A stretch of 64,000 bases of DNA, taken from Bacillus sp. P14.5. GTDB taxonomy: Bacteria; Bacillota; Bacilli; Bacillales; Bacillaceae_B. The stretch is from contig NZ_NIJF01000116.1 in NCBI RefSeq assembly GCF_003316765.1, positions 124,001-188,000 on the forward strand, written 5' to 3'. Positions 46,196-53,978 of the stretch are shown piece after piece. A program made the position numbers and the translations under genes. Within the stretch, counting starts at the first letter, position 1, and the number at the start of each line of letters is the position of its first letter. The notes beneath the pieces are model-generated. The model made no database searches, was not told the DNA's origin, and worked only from the letters and a program-made list of their open reading frames with translations.

Positions 46196-47890
46196 TTATT
46201 TCGTCAAACGATAAACCACAGACTCATAAGGACGCAGCTTGATCAGCTCAAGGTCCGTCTGGCTGTCTTCATAGTTGGAGAGCAGGATTTCGCTGTTCCA
46301 GCCGTTCAGATCCACCTCATCATTCGGCAGGTCAAAGACGGTTTTGTTGCCGTAGAAGTTATTAACGACAAGCAGCTTTTCGTTCTCGCAGTTGCGCACG
46401 TAAGCGAAGACATCGGCGTGTTCGGGAGTCAGCAATTGGTAGTCGCCGTCCGTAATGATGTCGTATTCTTTGCGCAGTGAAATCAATTTTTTATAGTGAT
46501 AGAACACGGAGTCCTCGTCCTGCAGGGCTTTTTCGGCGTTAATTTCCGGATAGTTGCGTGCTGCCGGAATCCAAGGTGTGCCGGTTGTGAAGCCGGCATG
46601 CTCGCTATCATTCCACTGAACCGGTGTTCTTGAGTTATCACGAGATTTGTGGCGAAGGATTTCCAGAATTTCATCCTCAGATTTTCCTTGTTCTTTTAAA
46701 ATATTGAAAATGTTGATCGACTCAACATCGCGATACTCCTCGATGCTGTTGAATTTCGGATTGGTCATTCCGAATTCCTCGCCCTGGTAGATATAAGGCG
46801 TACCCTGCATCATGTGAATCGTGGTTGCCAGCATTTTTGCTGACAGGTTCCGGTATTCACCGTCATTTCCATAACGGGAAACGATGCGCGGCTGATCATG
46901 GTTGCACCAGAACAGGGCATTCCAGCCGCCGCCTTTGTGCATTTCGCTCTGCCAGGTTGACAGGATATCCTTTAATTTCAGGAAATCAAAATCTGCCACG
47001 GTCCATTTTTCGCCGTTCGGGTAATCGACTTTTAAATGATGGAAATTGAAGGTCATGCTGAGCTCGTTGCGTTCAGGGTTAGAGTACTCTATGCAGTTCT
47101 CGATGGTCGTCGAGCTCATTTCGCCGACGGTCATGATGTCGTAGTTTGAGAAGACCTCTTTGTTCATTTCGTTCATGAACTCGTGCACACGAGGGCCGTC
47201 TGTGTAAAATTTGCGCCCGTCTCCCGGTGCCACGGAGCCGTCATCATCAGGGAAGTCCTGGTTTTTTGAAACAAGGTTGATGACATCAAGGCGGAATCCG
47301 TCGACACCTTTATCGAGCCAGAATTTCATCATGTCGTATACTTTGGTGCGAAGTTCTTCGTTTTCCCAGTTAAGGTCAGCCTGTGTGACGTCGAACAGGT
47401 GAAGGTAATATTGGCCGGTTGCCTCGTCGTACTGCCAAGCATTGCCGCCGAATTTGGACTGCCAGTTGGTCGGCTCTGATCCATCTTCTTTACCGTCTCT
47501 CCAGATGTAGTAGTCACGATAAGGGTTGTCCTTTGCTTTCCGGGATTCGATGAACCACTCGTGCTCAGTCGATGTATGGTTGACGACGATATCCATGATG
47601 ATCTTGATCCCTCTGTCGTGGGCTTGAGATAAAAGCTCATCAAAGTCTTCCATTGTGCCGTACTCTTCATGAATGTTGAAATAGTCGGCGATGTCGTAGC
47701 CGTTATCGCGCTGAGGCGATTTGTAAATCGGTGTCAGCCAGACGACGTCGACGCCAAGCTCTTTAAAGTAATCCAGCTTCTCTGTGATTCCTTTGATATC
47801 ACCGACTCCGTTGCCTGATGTATCGTTGAAGCTCTTTGGATAGATTTGATACACAACCGACTTCTTCCACCAAGGTTGTTGTTTCTTCAT
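46196..47890 (-). CDS. treA: trehalose-6-phosphate hydrolase (phospho-alpha-1,1-glucosidase)
   Basis: 564 residues, GH13 TIM barrel. Starts MKKQQPWWKKSVVYQIYPKSFNDTSGNGVGD. Catalytic nucleophile Asp in GVDGFRLDVIN, acid/base Glu in TVGEMSS, third Asp in NHDQPR. The SSTTIENCIEYSNPE and FNFHHLKVDYPNGEKW segments are characteristic of phosphotrehalases rather than oligo-1,6-glucosidases, and length matches TreA/TreC. It splits imported trehalose-6-phosphate into glucose and glucose-6-phosphate. It lies 92 nt after the oligo-1,6-glucosidase gene, on the treP transcript. Confidence 0.93.
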   Translation of the reverse strand: MKKQQPWWKKSVVYQIYPKSFNDTSGNGVGDIKGITEKLDYFKELGVDVVWLTPIYKSPQRDNGYDIADYFNIHEEYGTMEDFDELLSQAHDRGIKIIMDIVVNHTSTEHEWFIESRKAKDNPYRDYYIWRDGKEDGSEPTNWQSKFGGNAWQYDEATGQYYLHLFDVTQADLNWENEELRTKVYDMMKFWLDKGVDGFRLDVINLVSKNQDFPDDDGSVAPGDGRKFYTDGPRVHEFMNEMNKEVFSNYDIMTVGEMSSTTIENCIEYSNPERNELSMTFNFHHLKVDYPNGEKWTVADFDFLKLKDILSTWQSEMHKGGGWNALFWCNHDQPRIVSRYGNDGEYRNLSAKMLATTIHMMQGTPYIYQGEEFGMTNPKFNSIEEYRDVESINIFNILKEQGKSEDEILEILRHKSRDNSRTPVQWNDSEHAGFTTGTPWIPAARNYPEINAEKALQDEDSVFYHYKKLISLRKEYDIITDGDYQLLTPEHADVFAYVRNCENEKLLVVNNFYGNKTVFDLPNDEVDLNGWNSEILLSNYEDSQTDLELIKLRPYESVVYRLTK

Positions 47891-47940
47891 ATTAAAACAC
47901 CTGCCAATTCAGAATTTGTTTGTCATTTCGCTTTCGTACT

Positions 47941-47990
47941 TTACCGCGCAAAGAGGGACAGTCCTTTCAGTGCTGTGGTGCGTTAAAGCT
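47941..47990. repeat. single copy of the GGGACAGTCC dispersed repeat
   Basis: ACCGCGCAAAGAGGGACAGTCC, then GTGCTGTGGTGCGTTAAAGC, resembles the copies at 56.9, 61.06 and 62.38 kb but is only half-palindromic. It lies between treA and the glucosidase gene and overlaps the latter's stop. Confidence 0.6.
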
Positions 47991-49656
47991 TGTAGACGAT
48001 GGCTTCGTATGGCTGCAGTTTCATCTGTTTAGCCAGTTTAGTTTCGCCTTTGTAGTTGGTGATGAGAGTGCTGGCGTTTGAGCTTACGACCTCTTCCGGA
48101 AGGTTGATTTCCAAATCTTCACCGTAGAAGTTGCACAGAACCAGCAGTTTTTCATCTCCTAATGTCCTCGTGTAGGCGTATAGCTTTTCGTGATCGCCTA
48201 AAATCAGTTTGTATCTTCCGTACACAATTATCTCATGCTGTTTGCGCAGCTCTATCAATTTTTTATAGTAGTTGAAGATAGAGTCTTCATCGTTCACTTG
48301 GGCTTCAGCATTGATCACGGTGTGGTTTGGATTCACCGCAAGCCAAGGCTCTCCGTCAGTAAAACCAGCATTTCTGGAAGCATTCCACTGCATCGGTGTG
48401 CGGGCATTGTCACGGCCTTTTACATAGATGCTTTCCATTGTCTTCTCAACCGGTTCGCCGGCTTCCATCTGCTCGTTGTAGAAGTTCAGCGTTTCGATAT
48501 CCTCATACTCATCAATGGAAGAGAAGCGGACATTCGTCATGCCGATTTCCTCGCCTTGATAGACATAAGGAGTTCCTTTCATCATGTGAAGGACAGTTGC
48601 CAGCATCTTCGCGGACTCGCAGTGGTAGTTGCCGTCATCACCGAAACGAGAAACGACGCGGGGCTGGTCATGGTTGTTGAAATAAAGCGAGTTCCAGCCG
48701 TCTTCTTCGAGTGCTGTCTGCCAGTGTGTCAGATTTTCTTTTAAATCAGGCAAGAAGAGGGGCTTTAAATCCCATTTCCCGTTTTTGCCATTATCCAAGC
48801 TCATATGTGAAAATTGGAATACCATATTCAATTCATTGCGGTCCTTGCCGGTATACATGCGCGCCTGCTCCGGGTTAACGCCGGGCATTTCCCCGACTGT
48901 CATGACATCGTAGTTGGAAAGGACTTCTTTATTCATTTCCTTGAAGTAATCATGAATTTTCGGTCCGTTGCGATAATATTTGCTGCCGGAAGCATACTTT
49001 TTACCTGGCTTTACTTCATCATCAGGAAGGCCATCCACTTTAGAAATGAAGTTCACGACATCCATGCGGAAGCCGTCGATGCCCTTATCCAGCCACCATT
49101 TCATCATGCTGTAAACATCATCGCGAAGCTTAGGGTTTTCCCAGTTGAGGTCAGGCTGTTTTTTTGAAAAAAGATGAAGGAAGTATTCGCCCGTTTCTTC
49201 ATCATACTCCCAGGCAGAGCCTCCAAAGTTGGAGCCCCAGTTATTCGGTTCCTTGCCATCTTTCGGCTTCCGCCATATGTAGTAGTCACGGTATGGGTTG
49301 TCTTTTGACTTGCGTGATTCAACAAACCACTTATGCTCATCTGAACTGTGGTTCACCACGAGGTCCATAATCAGCTTCATGCCGCGGTCATGCATCTCCT
49401 GTAAAAGACGATCCCAGTCGTCCATTGTTCCGAATTCATCCATGATGTCCTTGTAATCGCTGATATCATAGCCGTTATCATCATTGGGGGATTTATAGAC
49501 AGGGGAAAGCCAGATGACATCGATCCCAAGTTCTTTCAGATAATCCAGTTTGGAGATGATTCCCGGGATGTCCCCGATTCCGTCTCCGTTCGAGTCCATA
49601 AAGCTGCGAGGATAGATTTGATAAACGACGCTTTCTTTCCACCATTGTTTTTCCAT
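47983..49656 (-). CDS. oligo-1,6-glucosidase / alpha-glucosidase (GH13, MalL-like)
   Basis: 557 residues from ATG 49656, 9 nt after AGGAGA; the ATG 3 codons earlier abuts that site. Sequence MEKQWWKESVVYQIYPRSFMDSNGDGIGD, nucleophile in GIDGFRMDVVNF, acid/base in TVGEMPG and NNHDQPRVVSRF. The MPGVNPEQARMYTG block and the VFQFSHMSLD segment are those of oligo-1,6-glucosidases. It hydrolyses isomaltose-type and short alpha-glucosides inside the cell. It lies between treP and treA, an arrangement not found in B. subtilis. It may let the operon handle alpha-glucosides other than trehalose. Confidence 0.88.
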   Translation of the reverse strand: MEKQWWKESVVYQIYPRSFMDSNGDGIGDIPGIISKLDYLKELGIDVIWLSPVYKSPNDDNGYDISDYKDIMDEFGTMDDWDRLLQEMHDRGMKLIMDLVVNHSSDEHKWFVESRKSKDNPYRDYYIWRKPKDGKEPNNWGSNFGGSAWEYDEETGEYFLHLFSKKQPDLNWENPKLRDDVYSMMKWWLDKGIDGFRMDVVNFISKVDGLPDDEVKPGKKYASGSKYYRNGPKIHDYFKEMNKEVLSNYDVMTVGEMPGVNPEQARMYTGKDRNELNMVFQFSHMSLDNGKNGKWDLKPLFLPDLKENLTHWQTALEEDGWNSLYFNNHDQPRVVSRFGDDGNYHCESAKMLATVLHMMKGTPYVYQGEEIGMTNVRFSSIDEYEDIETLNFYNEQMEAGEPVEKTMESIYVKGRDNARTPMQWNASRNAGFTDGEPWLAVNPNHTVINAEAQVNDEDSIFNYYKKLIELRKQHEIIVYGRYKLILGDHEKLYAYTRTLGDEKLLVLCNFYGEDLEINLPEEVVSSNASTLITNYKGETKLAKQMKLQPYEAIVYKL

Positions 49657-49824
49657 TTTTCTCATCTCCTGTTCTTCATAGTGATAGTATGTATTGTTTA
49701 GTGGTTTTTAGTATCTAGTTACTCTGGCGATTGCTTTGTGAAATTAGACGCCACGACTAAAAATTAGCTGTTTTAAAAGTACTAATAAATTGAAAGATAA
49801 AGAACTTAACCATTTTTAATGCAG

Positions 49825-49947
49825 GTTGATTGAAGCGGAAGAGGGGAGACCTCCTGCGGGATTAGCGGGCAGGTGAGACCCCGCAGGCAAAGCCGAGGAG
49901 GCTCACCGCACGCCCCGCGGAGTCGCACCTCTGCAGCGGAAATCAAC
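49825..49947. repeat. GC-rich palindromic Bacillaceae intergenic repeat
   Basis: Bounded by GTTGATT and AATCAAC. Inside are CTCCTGCGGGATTAGCGGGC, GAGACCCCGCAGGC, CCGAGGAGGCTCACCGC and CGCCCCGCGGAGTCGC. It is much richer in GC than its surroundings and strongly self-complementary. I recognise this ~120-bp sequence from intergenic regions of many Bacillus species; its function is unknown to me. It lies between treP and the glucosidase gene. Confidence 0.8.
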
Positions 49948-50004
49948 AACCTCATGAAAAGGTGAGGAATACGACTGTCTCCAATCTCTTTATAAAAACA
50001 AAAG

Positions 50005-50045
50005 AGAAGAGCCGGCGCTGAGGTTGATTCAGCACCGATTCTTCT
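50005..50045 (-). terminator. hairpin after treP (partial terminator)
   Basis: Outer arm AGAAGA / TCTTCT and inner arm GCTGA / TCAGC flank a 7-nt loop. On the minus strand TTTTGTTTT follows. It starts at the treP stop and may lower expression of the glucosidase and treA genes. Confidence 0.65.
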
Positions 50046-51470
50046 TCATGAAAATGTCTTACTTTTTTTAGAAAACTTGGAAAGCACTAGCGTTAATACG
50101 AATGGCACAATCAGTGAGACCAGCATGCCGATAGCAAAGATAAGCCATTGGTCTGATGGGATTGAGAAGAACGCAGGGATACCGCCGACACCGATAGATG
50201 GTGCAAGAACAGATCCGACTGTAATGATCAGACCGGCGATCGCTGAACCGATGATGGCTGCGATGAATGGGTATTTGTAACGAAGGTTAACCCCGAACAT
50301 CGCCGGCTCTGTGATACCAAGCCAAGCAGATACACCAGAAGATACTGCAAGACCTTTTACTTTTTCGTTATGTTTTTCAACAATGATCATCGCAAAGGCT
50401 GCTGCACCTTGAGCTACGTTGGATAGGGCAACCATCGGCCATAGGAATGTTCCGCCGATGGAACCGATCAACTGAAGGTCAACGGCAAGGAAAGTGTGGT
50501 GCATACCTGTGATGACAAGTGGTGCATAAAGACCACCGTAGATCAGTCCGCCGATTGCCGGGACTGCATCAAAGATTGCTGTAACGCCGTCCACTAACCA
50601 TCCACCTAATGTGAAAGTGATAGGACCGATGACAGTGAAAGCCAAGAAACCTGTGACTAGCAATGCGATTGGAGCAACCGTAAGCAACTGGAACGCATCC
50701 GGAATTCGTTTGCGAAGCCAGATTTCAATTTTAGCAAGTACCCATGATGCAACTAGAATAGGAAGGACTTGTCCTTGATAACCTACTTTTTCAACCGTCA
50801 ACCCAAGAAGGTTCCATGTCGGAATTTCTCCTTCTTGCTGTGCTGAACCATAACCCCAAGCATTCAGGAGGTCAGGATGCACGAGCATCAATCCAAGAAC
50901 CATACCGAACAGCGGACTTCCGCCGAATCGGGTGAGGGCACTCCAACCAATCAATCCAGGAAGGAATACGAAGGCCGTGTTGGCGATCAAGTTAATGATG
51001 GAAGCGATGTCCGCCCATTGCGGAAAAGCTTCAACAACACTCTCTTCCATGAAGATGCCGCCTTGAGTAAGGATGTTGTTGATACCCATCAATAGACCTG
51101 CTGTTACGATTGCCGGCAGTATTGGGATGAAGATATCCGCAAGTGTTTTAACTGCACGTTGAAGCGGATTCATTTTATCTGCGGCAGCATTCTTTACATC
51201 ATCCTTGGATGCTTCCTGCACACCAGTTTCTTCAGCAAGAATTTTGTAGACTTTGTCAACCGTTCCTTGTCCGATAACGATTTGGAACTGACCGTTGGTT
51301 GAGAAGGAACCTCTGACTAGATCGATTTCCTCCAAACGTTCTTTGTCGACCAGGCCTTCATCATTCAATACAAGGCGAAGCCGGGTCACACAGTGCGTGG
51401 CAGTATTGATGTTCTCTTTACCGCCGATCGCTTCAATTATTTCGCGTACAGACTCTCTGTTCACGCTCAT
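50046..51470 (-). CDS. treP: PTS trehalose-specific EIIBC component
   Basis: 474 residues. EIIB domain at 1-80 with the phosphorylated Cys in NTATHCVTRLRL (residue 27). A linker of about 30 residues leads to the EIIC domain with about ten membrane helices (QRAVKTLADIFIPILPAIVTAG, GVSAWLGITEPAMFGVNLRY). No EIIA domain, so a glucose-type EIIA must be borrowed. It imports trehalose as trehalose-6-phosphate. First gene of the operon, under the two TreR operators and the cre sites upstream. Confidence 0.93.
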   Translation of the reverse strand: MSVNRESVREIIEAIGGKENINTATHCVTRLRLVLNDEGLVDKERLEEIDLVRGSFSTNGQFQIVIGQGTVDKVYKILAEETGVQEASKDDVKNAAADKMNPLQRAVKTLADIFIPILPAIVTAGLLMGINNILTQGGIFMEESVVEAFPQWADIASIINLIANTAFVFLPGLIGWSALTRFGGSPLFGMVLGLMLVHPDLLNAWGYGSAQQEGEIPTWNLLGLTVEKVGYQGQVLPILVASWVLAKIEIWLRKRIPDAFQLLTVAPIALLVTGFLAFTVIGPITFTLGGWLVDGVTAIFDAVPAIGGLIYGGLYAPLVITGMHHTFLAVDLQLIGSIGGTFLWPMVALSNVAQGAAAFAMIIVEKHNEKVKGLAVSSGVSAWLGITEPAMFGVNLRYKYPFIAAIIGSAIAGLIITVGSVLAPSIGVGGIPAFFSIPSDQWLIFAIGMLVSLIVPFVLTLVLSKFSKKSKTFS

Positions 51471-51656
51471 GCTTGTACCCTCCCATGCGGGGCTTGTTTC
51501 CCCTTATTTTTAAGCTATTATTTTCTAAAAAATGTTGTGTTCGTAAATCTTGTCTTTCTGCAGCGTATGAAAAAAATAATGTCTATTACTATTGTGTGAA
51601 AAATGGACTAATCTATCCACTTTTCAAATATTCCCCTGTGGCTGCGGTTTAAAACA

Positions 51657-51684
51657 AAATAACGCTTACAAATAACCGCTTACA
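51657..51684 (-). promoter_or_regulatory. two adjacent catabolite-response (cre) sites
   Basis: On the minus strand TGTAAGCGGTTATT (51671-51684) and TGTAAGCGTTATTT (51657-51670) lie head to tail between the treP promoter and gene. Each fits the CcpA consensus TGWAARCGYTWNCW with one or two mismatches. Downstream placement suggests a roadblock to transcription. Confidence 0.65.
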
Positions 51685-51708
51685 TTTCAAAGAAAAATAA
51701 CAACTCGA

Positions 51709-51759
51709 TGTATATACAAGTTATGAGTTTATTGTATTCCTGTATATACAAGTTGTCAA
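51709..51759 (-). promoter_or_regulatory. treP promoter with two TreR operators
   Basis: On the minus strand TTGACA (51754-51759), a 17-nt spacer and TACAAT (51731-51736) form a near-ideal sigma-A promoter. Two identical operators, TGTATATACAAGTT on the plus strand, lie at 51741-51754 (inside the spacer) and 51709-51722 (just downstream). They are 32 bp apart, three helical turns. The core matches the known TreR box TTGTATATACAA. Confidence 0.85.
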
Positions 51760-51763
51760 CACT

Positions 51764-51916
51764 TTCGTGACAGTCACGCCCCGGTTTTTGTCGAATGCAT
51801 TGTTGCCAATAGTAAAAAAGCCTGTGAAAACCCTTCATTAAAAGGGTTTTCACAGGCATTAGTTTTTAATAATTTCCAATTGTAATCGACATTTTTCGGG
51901 GCATGACTGTCACGAA
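51764..51916. repeat. inverted pair of GTGACAGTCAC elements
   Basis: Left copy 51764-51794 reads TTCGTGACAGTCACGCCCCG then TTTTTGTCGA. Right copy 51886-51916 is its near-complement (TCGACATTTTTCGGGGC then ATGACTGTCACGAA). They flank the rpiR-type gene terminator. A third relative lies at 59021-59059. Confidence 0.75.
51820..51857 (-). terminator. terminator of the RpiR-type regulator gene
   Basis: Stem GCCTGTGAAAACCCTT / AAGGGTTTTCACAGGC with a short loop, then T6 on the minus strand. Confidence 0.85.
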
Positions 51917-51933
51917 GAAGGTATCCTGAGCAT

Positions 51934-52788
51934 TTAAATTCTCTTCACAGATATCGCGTTCCGCATTTTTTTTAACGCATCTTGTCCTTCTTTATCCCGC
52001 TTCAGCATGATGCTGACGTACAGGGCGTCGAAAATGGACAGCTGGGCAATCCGGGAAGAGAGGGCCTCAGATCGATAGTCGGTTTCTTCTGAAACGGTAT
52101 ATAAGGAAATATCGGCTTTTTCGCTCAGCGGCGATTTGGCAAAGTTGGTGATCGCAATGGTTTTCGCTCCGCTCTCTTTTAACACCTTCATAACCTGCAG
52201 CATGTCTTTCGTCGAGCCTGAATGAGAGATAAGGACCGCGCAGTCTTTTTCCGTCATTTGCGAAGCGGTCATTAGCTGAATATGGCTGTCGGTCGAAGCG
52301 TGGACCCTTAAGCCGGTACGGATGAATTTATGGTACGCGTCCATTGCGACAATACCGGAGCCGCCGCTCCCAAAGAACTCGATGTGATCAGCGGAGAGCA
52401 TCGTTTTGACTGCTTCCTGAAATTGATTTTCTTTTAATACCATCAACGTATCTTCAATTGTTTTCATATTAGAACGAAATACTTTGGAGGCGATGGTTTG
52501 CGGTGTGTCATTTACTTCAATGTTTTCATGGATATCTCTCATTGGTGTCACAATTTCTGCTGCCAGTGCAATTTTCATGGACTGATAGCCTTTGAAGCCG
52601 ATTCTTTTACAGAAACGGAAAACGGTGGAATCGGCCACACCGAGTGTATCAGCAAGTCCATTAATGGTGGAATGTATAATATCGGTCGGATTGTTCAAGA
52701 TATAATTGGCAATTTTTTTCTCTGTCTCACTGAATTGGGAGTAATGTGACCGGATGCTCGCCAAACAGTGCTGGTGTTCGTTCTTCAT
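51934..52788 (-). CDS. RpiR/MurR-family transcriptional regulator with SIS domain
   Basis: 284 residues. HTH_6 domain at 1-77 (FSETEKKIANYILNNPTDIIHSTINGLADTLGVADSTVFRFCKRIGFKGYQ) and a SIS phosphosugar-binding domain at about 125-260 (EFFGSGGSGIVAMDAYHKF, CAVLISHSGSTKDMLQVMKVLKESGAKTIAIT). Divergent from the gluconate genes. Likely effector is 6-phosphogluconate or a related sugar phosphate, by context. It appears to take the place of the GntR protein that controls gluconate genes in B. subtilis. Confidence 0.88.
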   Translation of the reverse strand: MKNEHQHCLASIRSHYSQFSETEKKIANYILNNPTDIIHSTINGLADTLGVADSTVFRFCKRIGFKGYQSMKIALAAEIVTPMRDIHENIEVNDTPQTIASKVFRSNMKTIEDTLMVLKENQFQEAVKTMLSADHIEFFGSGGSGIVAMDAYHKFIRTGLRVHASTDSHIQLMTASQMTEKDCAVLISHSGSTKDMLQVMKVLKESGAKTIAITNFAKSPLSEKADISLYTVSEETDYRSEALSSRIAQLSIFDALYVSIMLKRDKEGQDALKKMRNAISVKRI

Positions 52789-52844
52789 GTCTCCACTCTC
52801 CTGAAAGGGTTTTCATGATTACATTATACTAGAAAACAGATAAA

Positions 52845-52919
52845 GAAAAAATATTTTTCTGAAATCGCTTGCAAAAAGAAAATATTTTTTATAATAGGGG
52901 TATCAAGAAAATAATTTTC
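52845..52919 (+). promoter_or_regulatory. gluconate operon promoter with cre and palindromic operators
   Basis: TTGCAA (52869) and TATAAT (52890) with a short 15-nt spacer. A cre-like TGAAATCGCTTGCA (52860-52873) overlaps the -35. Palindromes GAAAAAATATTTTTC (52845-52859) and GAAAATAATTTTC (52907-52919) flank the promoter and may be bound by the divergent RpiR-type regulator. Confidence 0.55.
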
Positions 52920-52947
52920 ACAAAAATTTTCAACTGAGGTGTTACAA

Positions 52948-53850
52948 ATGCAAATCGGCATGATTGGGTTAGGAAAGATGGGGTATCAGTTGTCACTGAA
53001 CCTTTCAGATCATAAACATAATGTTGTTGCTTTTGACTTAAACGAAGAAGCGATGAAAAAAATTTCTGGAGAAGGTGTTGCTACAGCTTCTACGATTGAA
53101 GAACTTGTTGGTAAATTAGAAAAACCAAGAACCATCTGGATGATGGTGCCGGCAGGAGATGCGACAGAATCGGTCTTTGGCCAATTGCTTCCTTTCCTTG
53201 AAGAAGGAGACCGTGTCATTGACGGCGGAAATGCTCATTACAAAGATTCATTGAGAAGAGACGAGCTTTCTGCTGAAAAAGGAGTATACTTCTTCGACTG
53301 CGGAACGAGCGGCGGAGTGGATGGTGCCCGTCATGGTGCATGCACAATGATCGGCGGAAATGCAGAAGTATTTAAAGAAATCGAACCAATCTTCTCTGAT
53401 ATTTCTGTTGAAAATGGTTACCTTTACGCAGGCAAAGCCGGAAGCGGCCACTTCTTGAAAATGGTCCACAACGGCGTCGAGTATGGAATGATGCAGGCAA
53501 TTGCCGAAGGGTTCGATATTCTGGAAAAAAGCCCATTCGATTATGAGTACGAAAAGGTTGCCCGCGTTTGGAACAACGGTTCAGTTATCCGCTCATGGCT
53601 GATGGAACTGACAGAAAACGCGTTCTCTAAAGATGAGAAACTGGAAGGCATCAAAGGTGTTATGCACTCTTCAGGTGAAGGAAAGTGGACGGTTGAAACG
53701 GCCCTTGATCTGCAGACGGCAGCTCCAGTTATCGCGCTGTCACTAATGATGCGCTACCGTTCTTTGGAAGATGACACGTTCACAGGCAAAGTGGTTGCCG
53801 CTCTACGAAATGAATTTGGCGGACATGCTGTGGAGAAGAGTGAGAAGTAA
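52948..53850 (+). CDS. 6-phosphogluconate dehydrogenase, decarboxylating, short NAD-type (YqeC-like)
   Basis: 300 residues from ATG 52948 behind GAGGTG. Rossmann domain IGMIGLGKMGYQLSLNL, the substrate/catalytic region FDCGTSGGVDGARHGACTMIGG, KAGSGHFLKMVHNGVEYGMMQAIAEGF with the catalytic Lys. Length and the FDLNEEAM loop after strand 2 point to the short (~300-residue) NAD-preferring class rather than the ~470-residue Gnd. It converts 6-phosphogluconate to ribulose-5-phosphate. First gene of the gluconate operon. Confidence 0.9.
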   Translation: MQIGMIGLGKMGYQLSLNLSDHKHNVVAFDLNEEAMKKISGEGVATASTIEELVGKLEKPRTIWMMVPAGDATESVFGQLLPFLEEGDRVIDGGNAHYKDSLRRDELSAEKGVYFFDCGTSGGVDGARHGACTMIGGNAEVFKEIEPIFSDISVENGYLYAGKAGSGHFLKMVHNGVEYGMMQAIAEGFDILEKSPFDYEYEKVARVWNNGSVIRSWLMELTENAFSKDEKLEGIKGVMHSSGEGKWTVETALDLQTAAPVIALSLMMRYRSLEDDTFTGKVVAALRNEFGGHAVEKSEK

Positions 53851-53864
53851 CAAGCTTAATTACA

Positions 53865-53906
53865 ATGGTGCCAGGTACAAAACGAGCTTCTTGTACCTGG
53901 CACCAT
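53865..53906 (+). terminator. intercistronic hairpin between phosphogluconate dehydrogenase and gntP
   Basis: Perfect 16-bp arms ATGGTGCCAGGTACAA / TTGTACCTGGCACCAT with a 10-nt loop. A-rich rather than T-rich on the downstream side, so more likely a processing or attenuation element than a full stop. Confidence 0.6.
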
Positions 53907-53920
53907 ATAAAAAACAAAAT

Positions 53921-53934
53921 AGCAAGCGTTTTCA
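53921..53934 (+). promoter_or_regulatory. possible cre site before gntP
   Basis: AGCAAGCGTTTTCA fits the CcpA consensus with two mismatches, 45 nt before gntP. Confidence 0.4.
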
Positions 53935-53978
53935 AACTAGTAATCTATTACTCTTATAACGAAAGGCTGGTATGCACC

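Noticed and set aside
48235..48744. 169-codon plus-strand frame opposite the glucosidase gene
   Set aside because: Antisense to a fully conserved GH13 enzyme, no family features.
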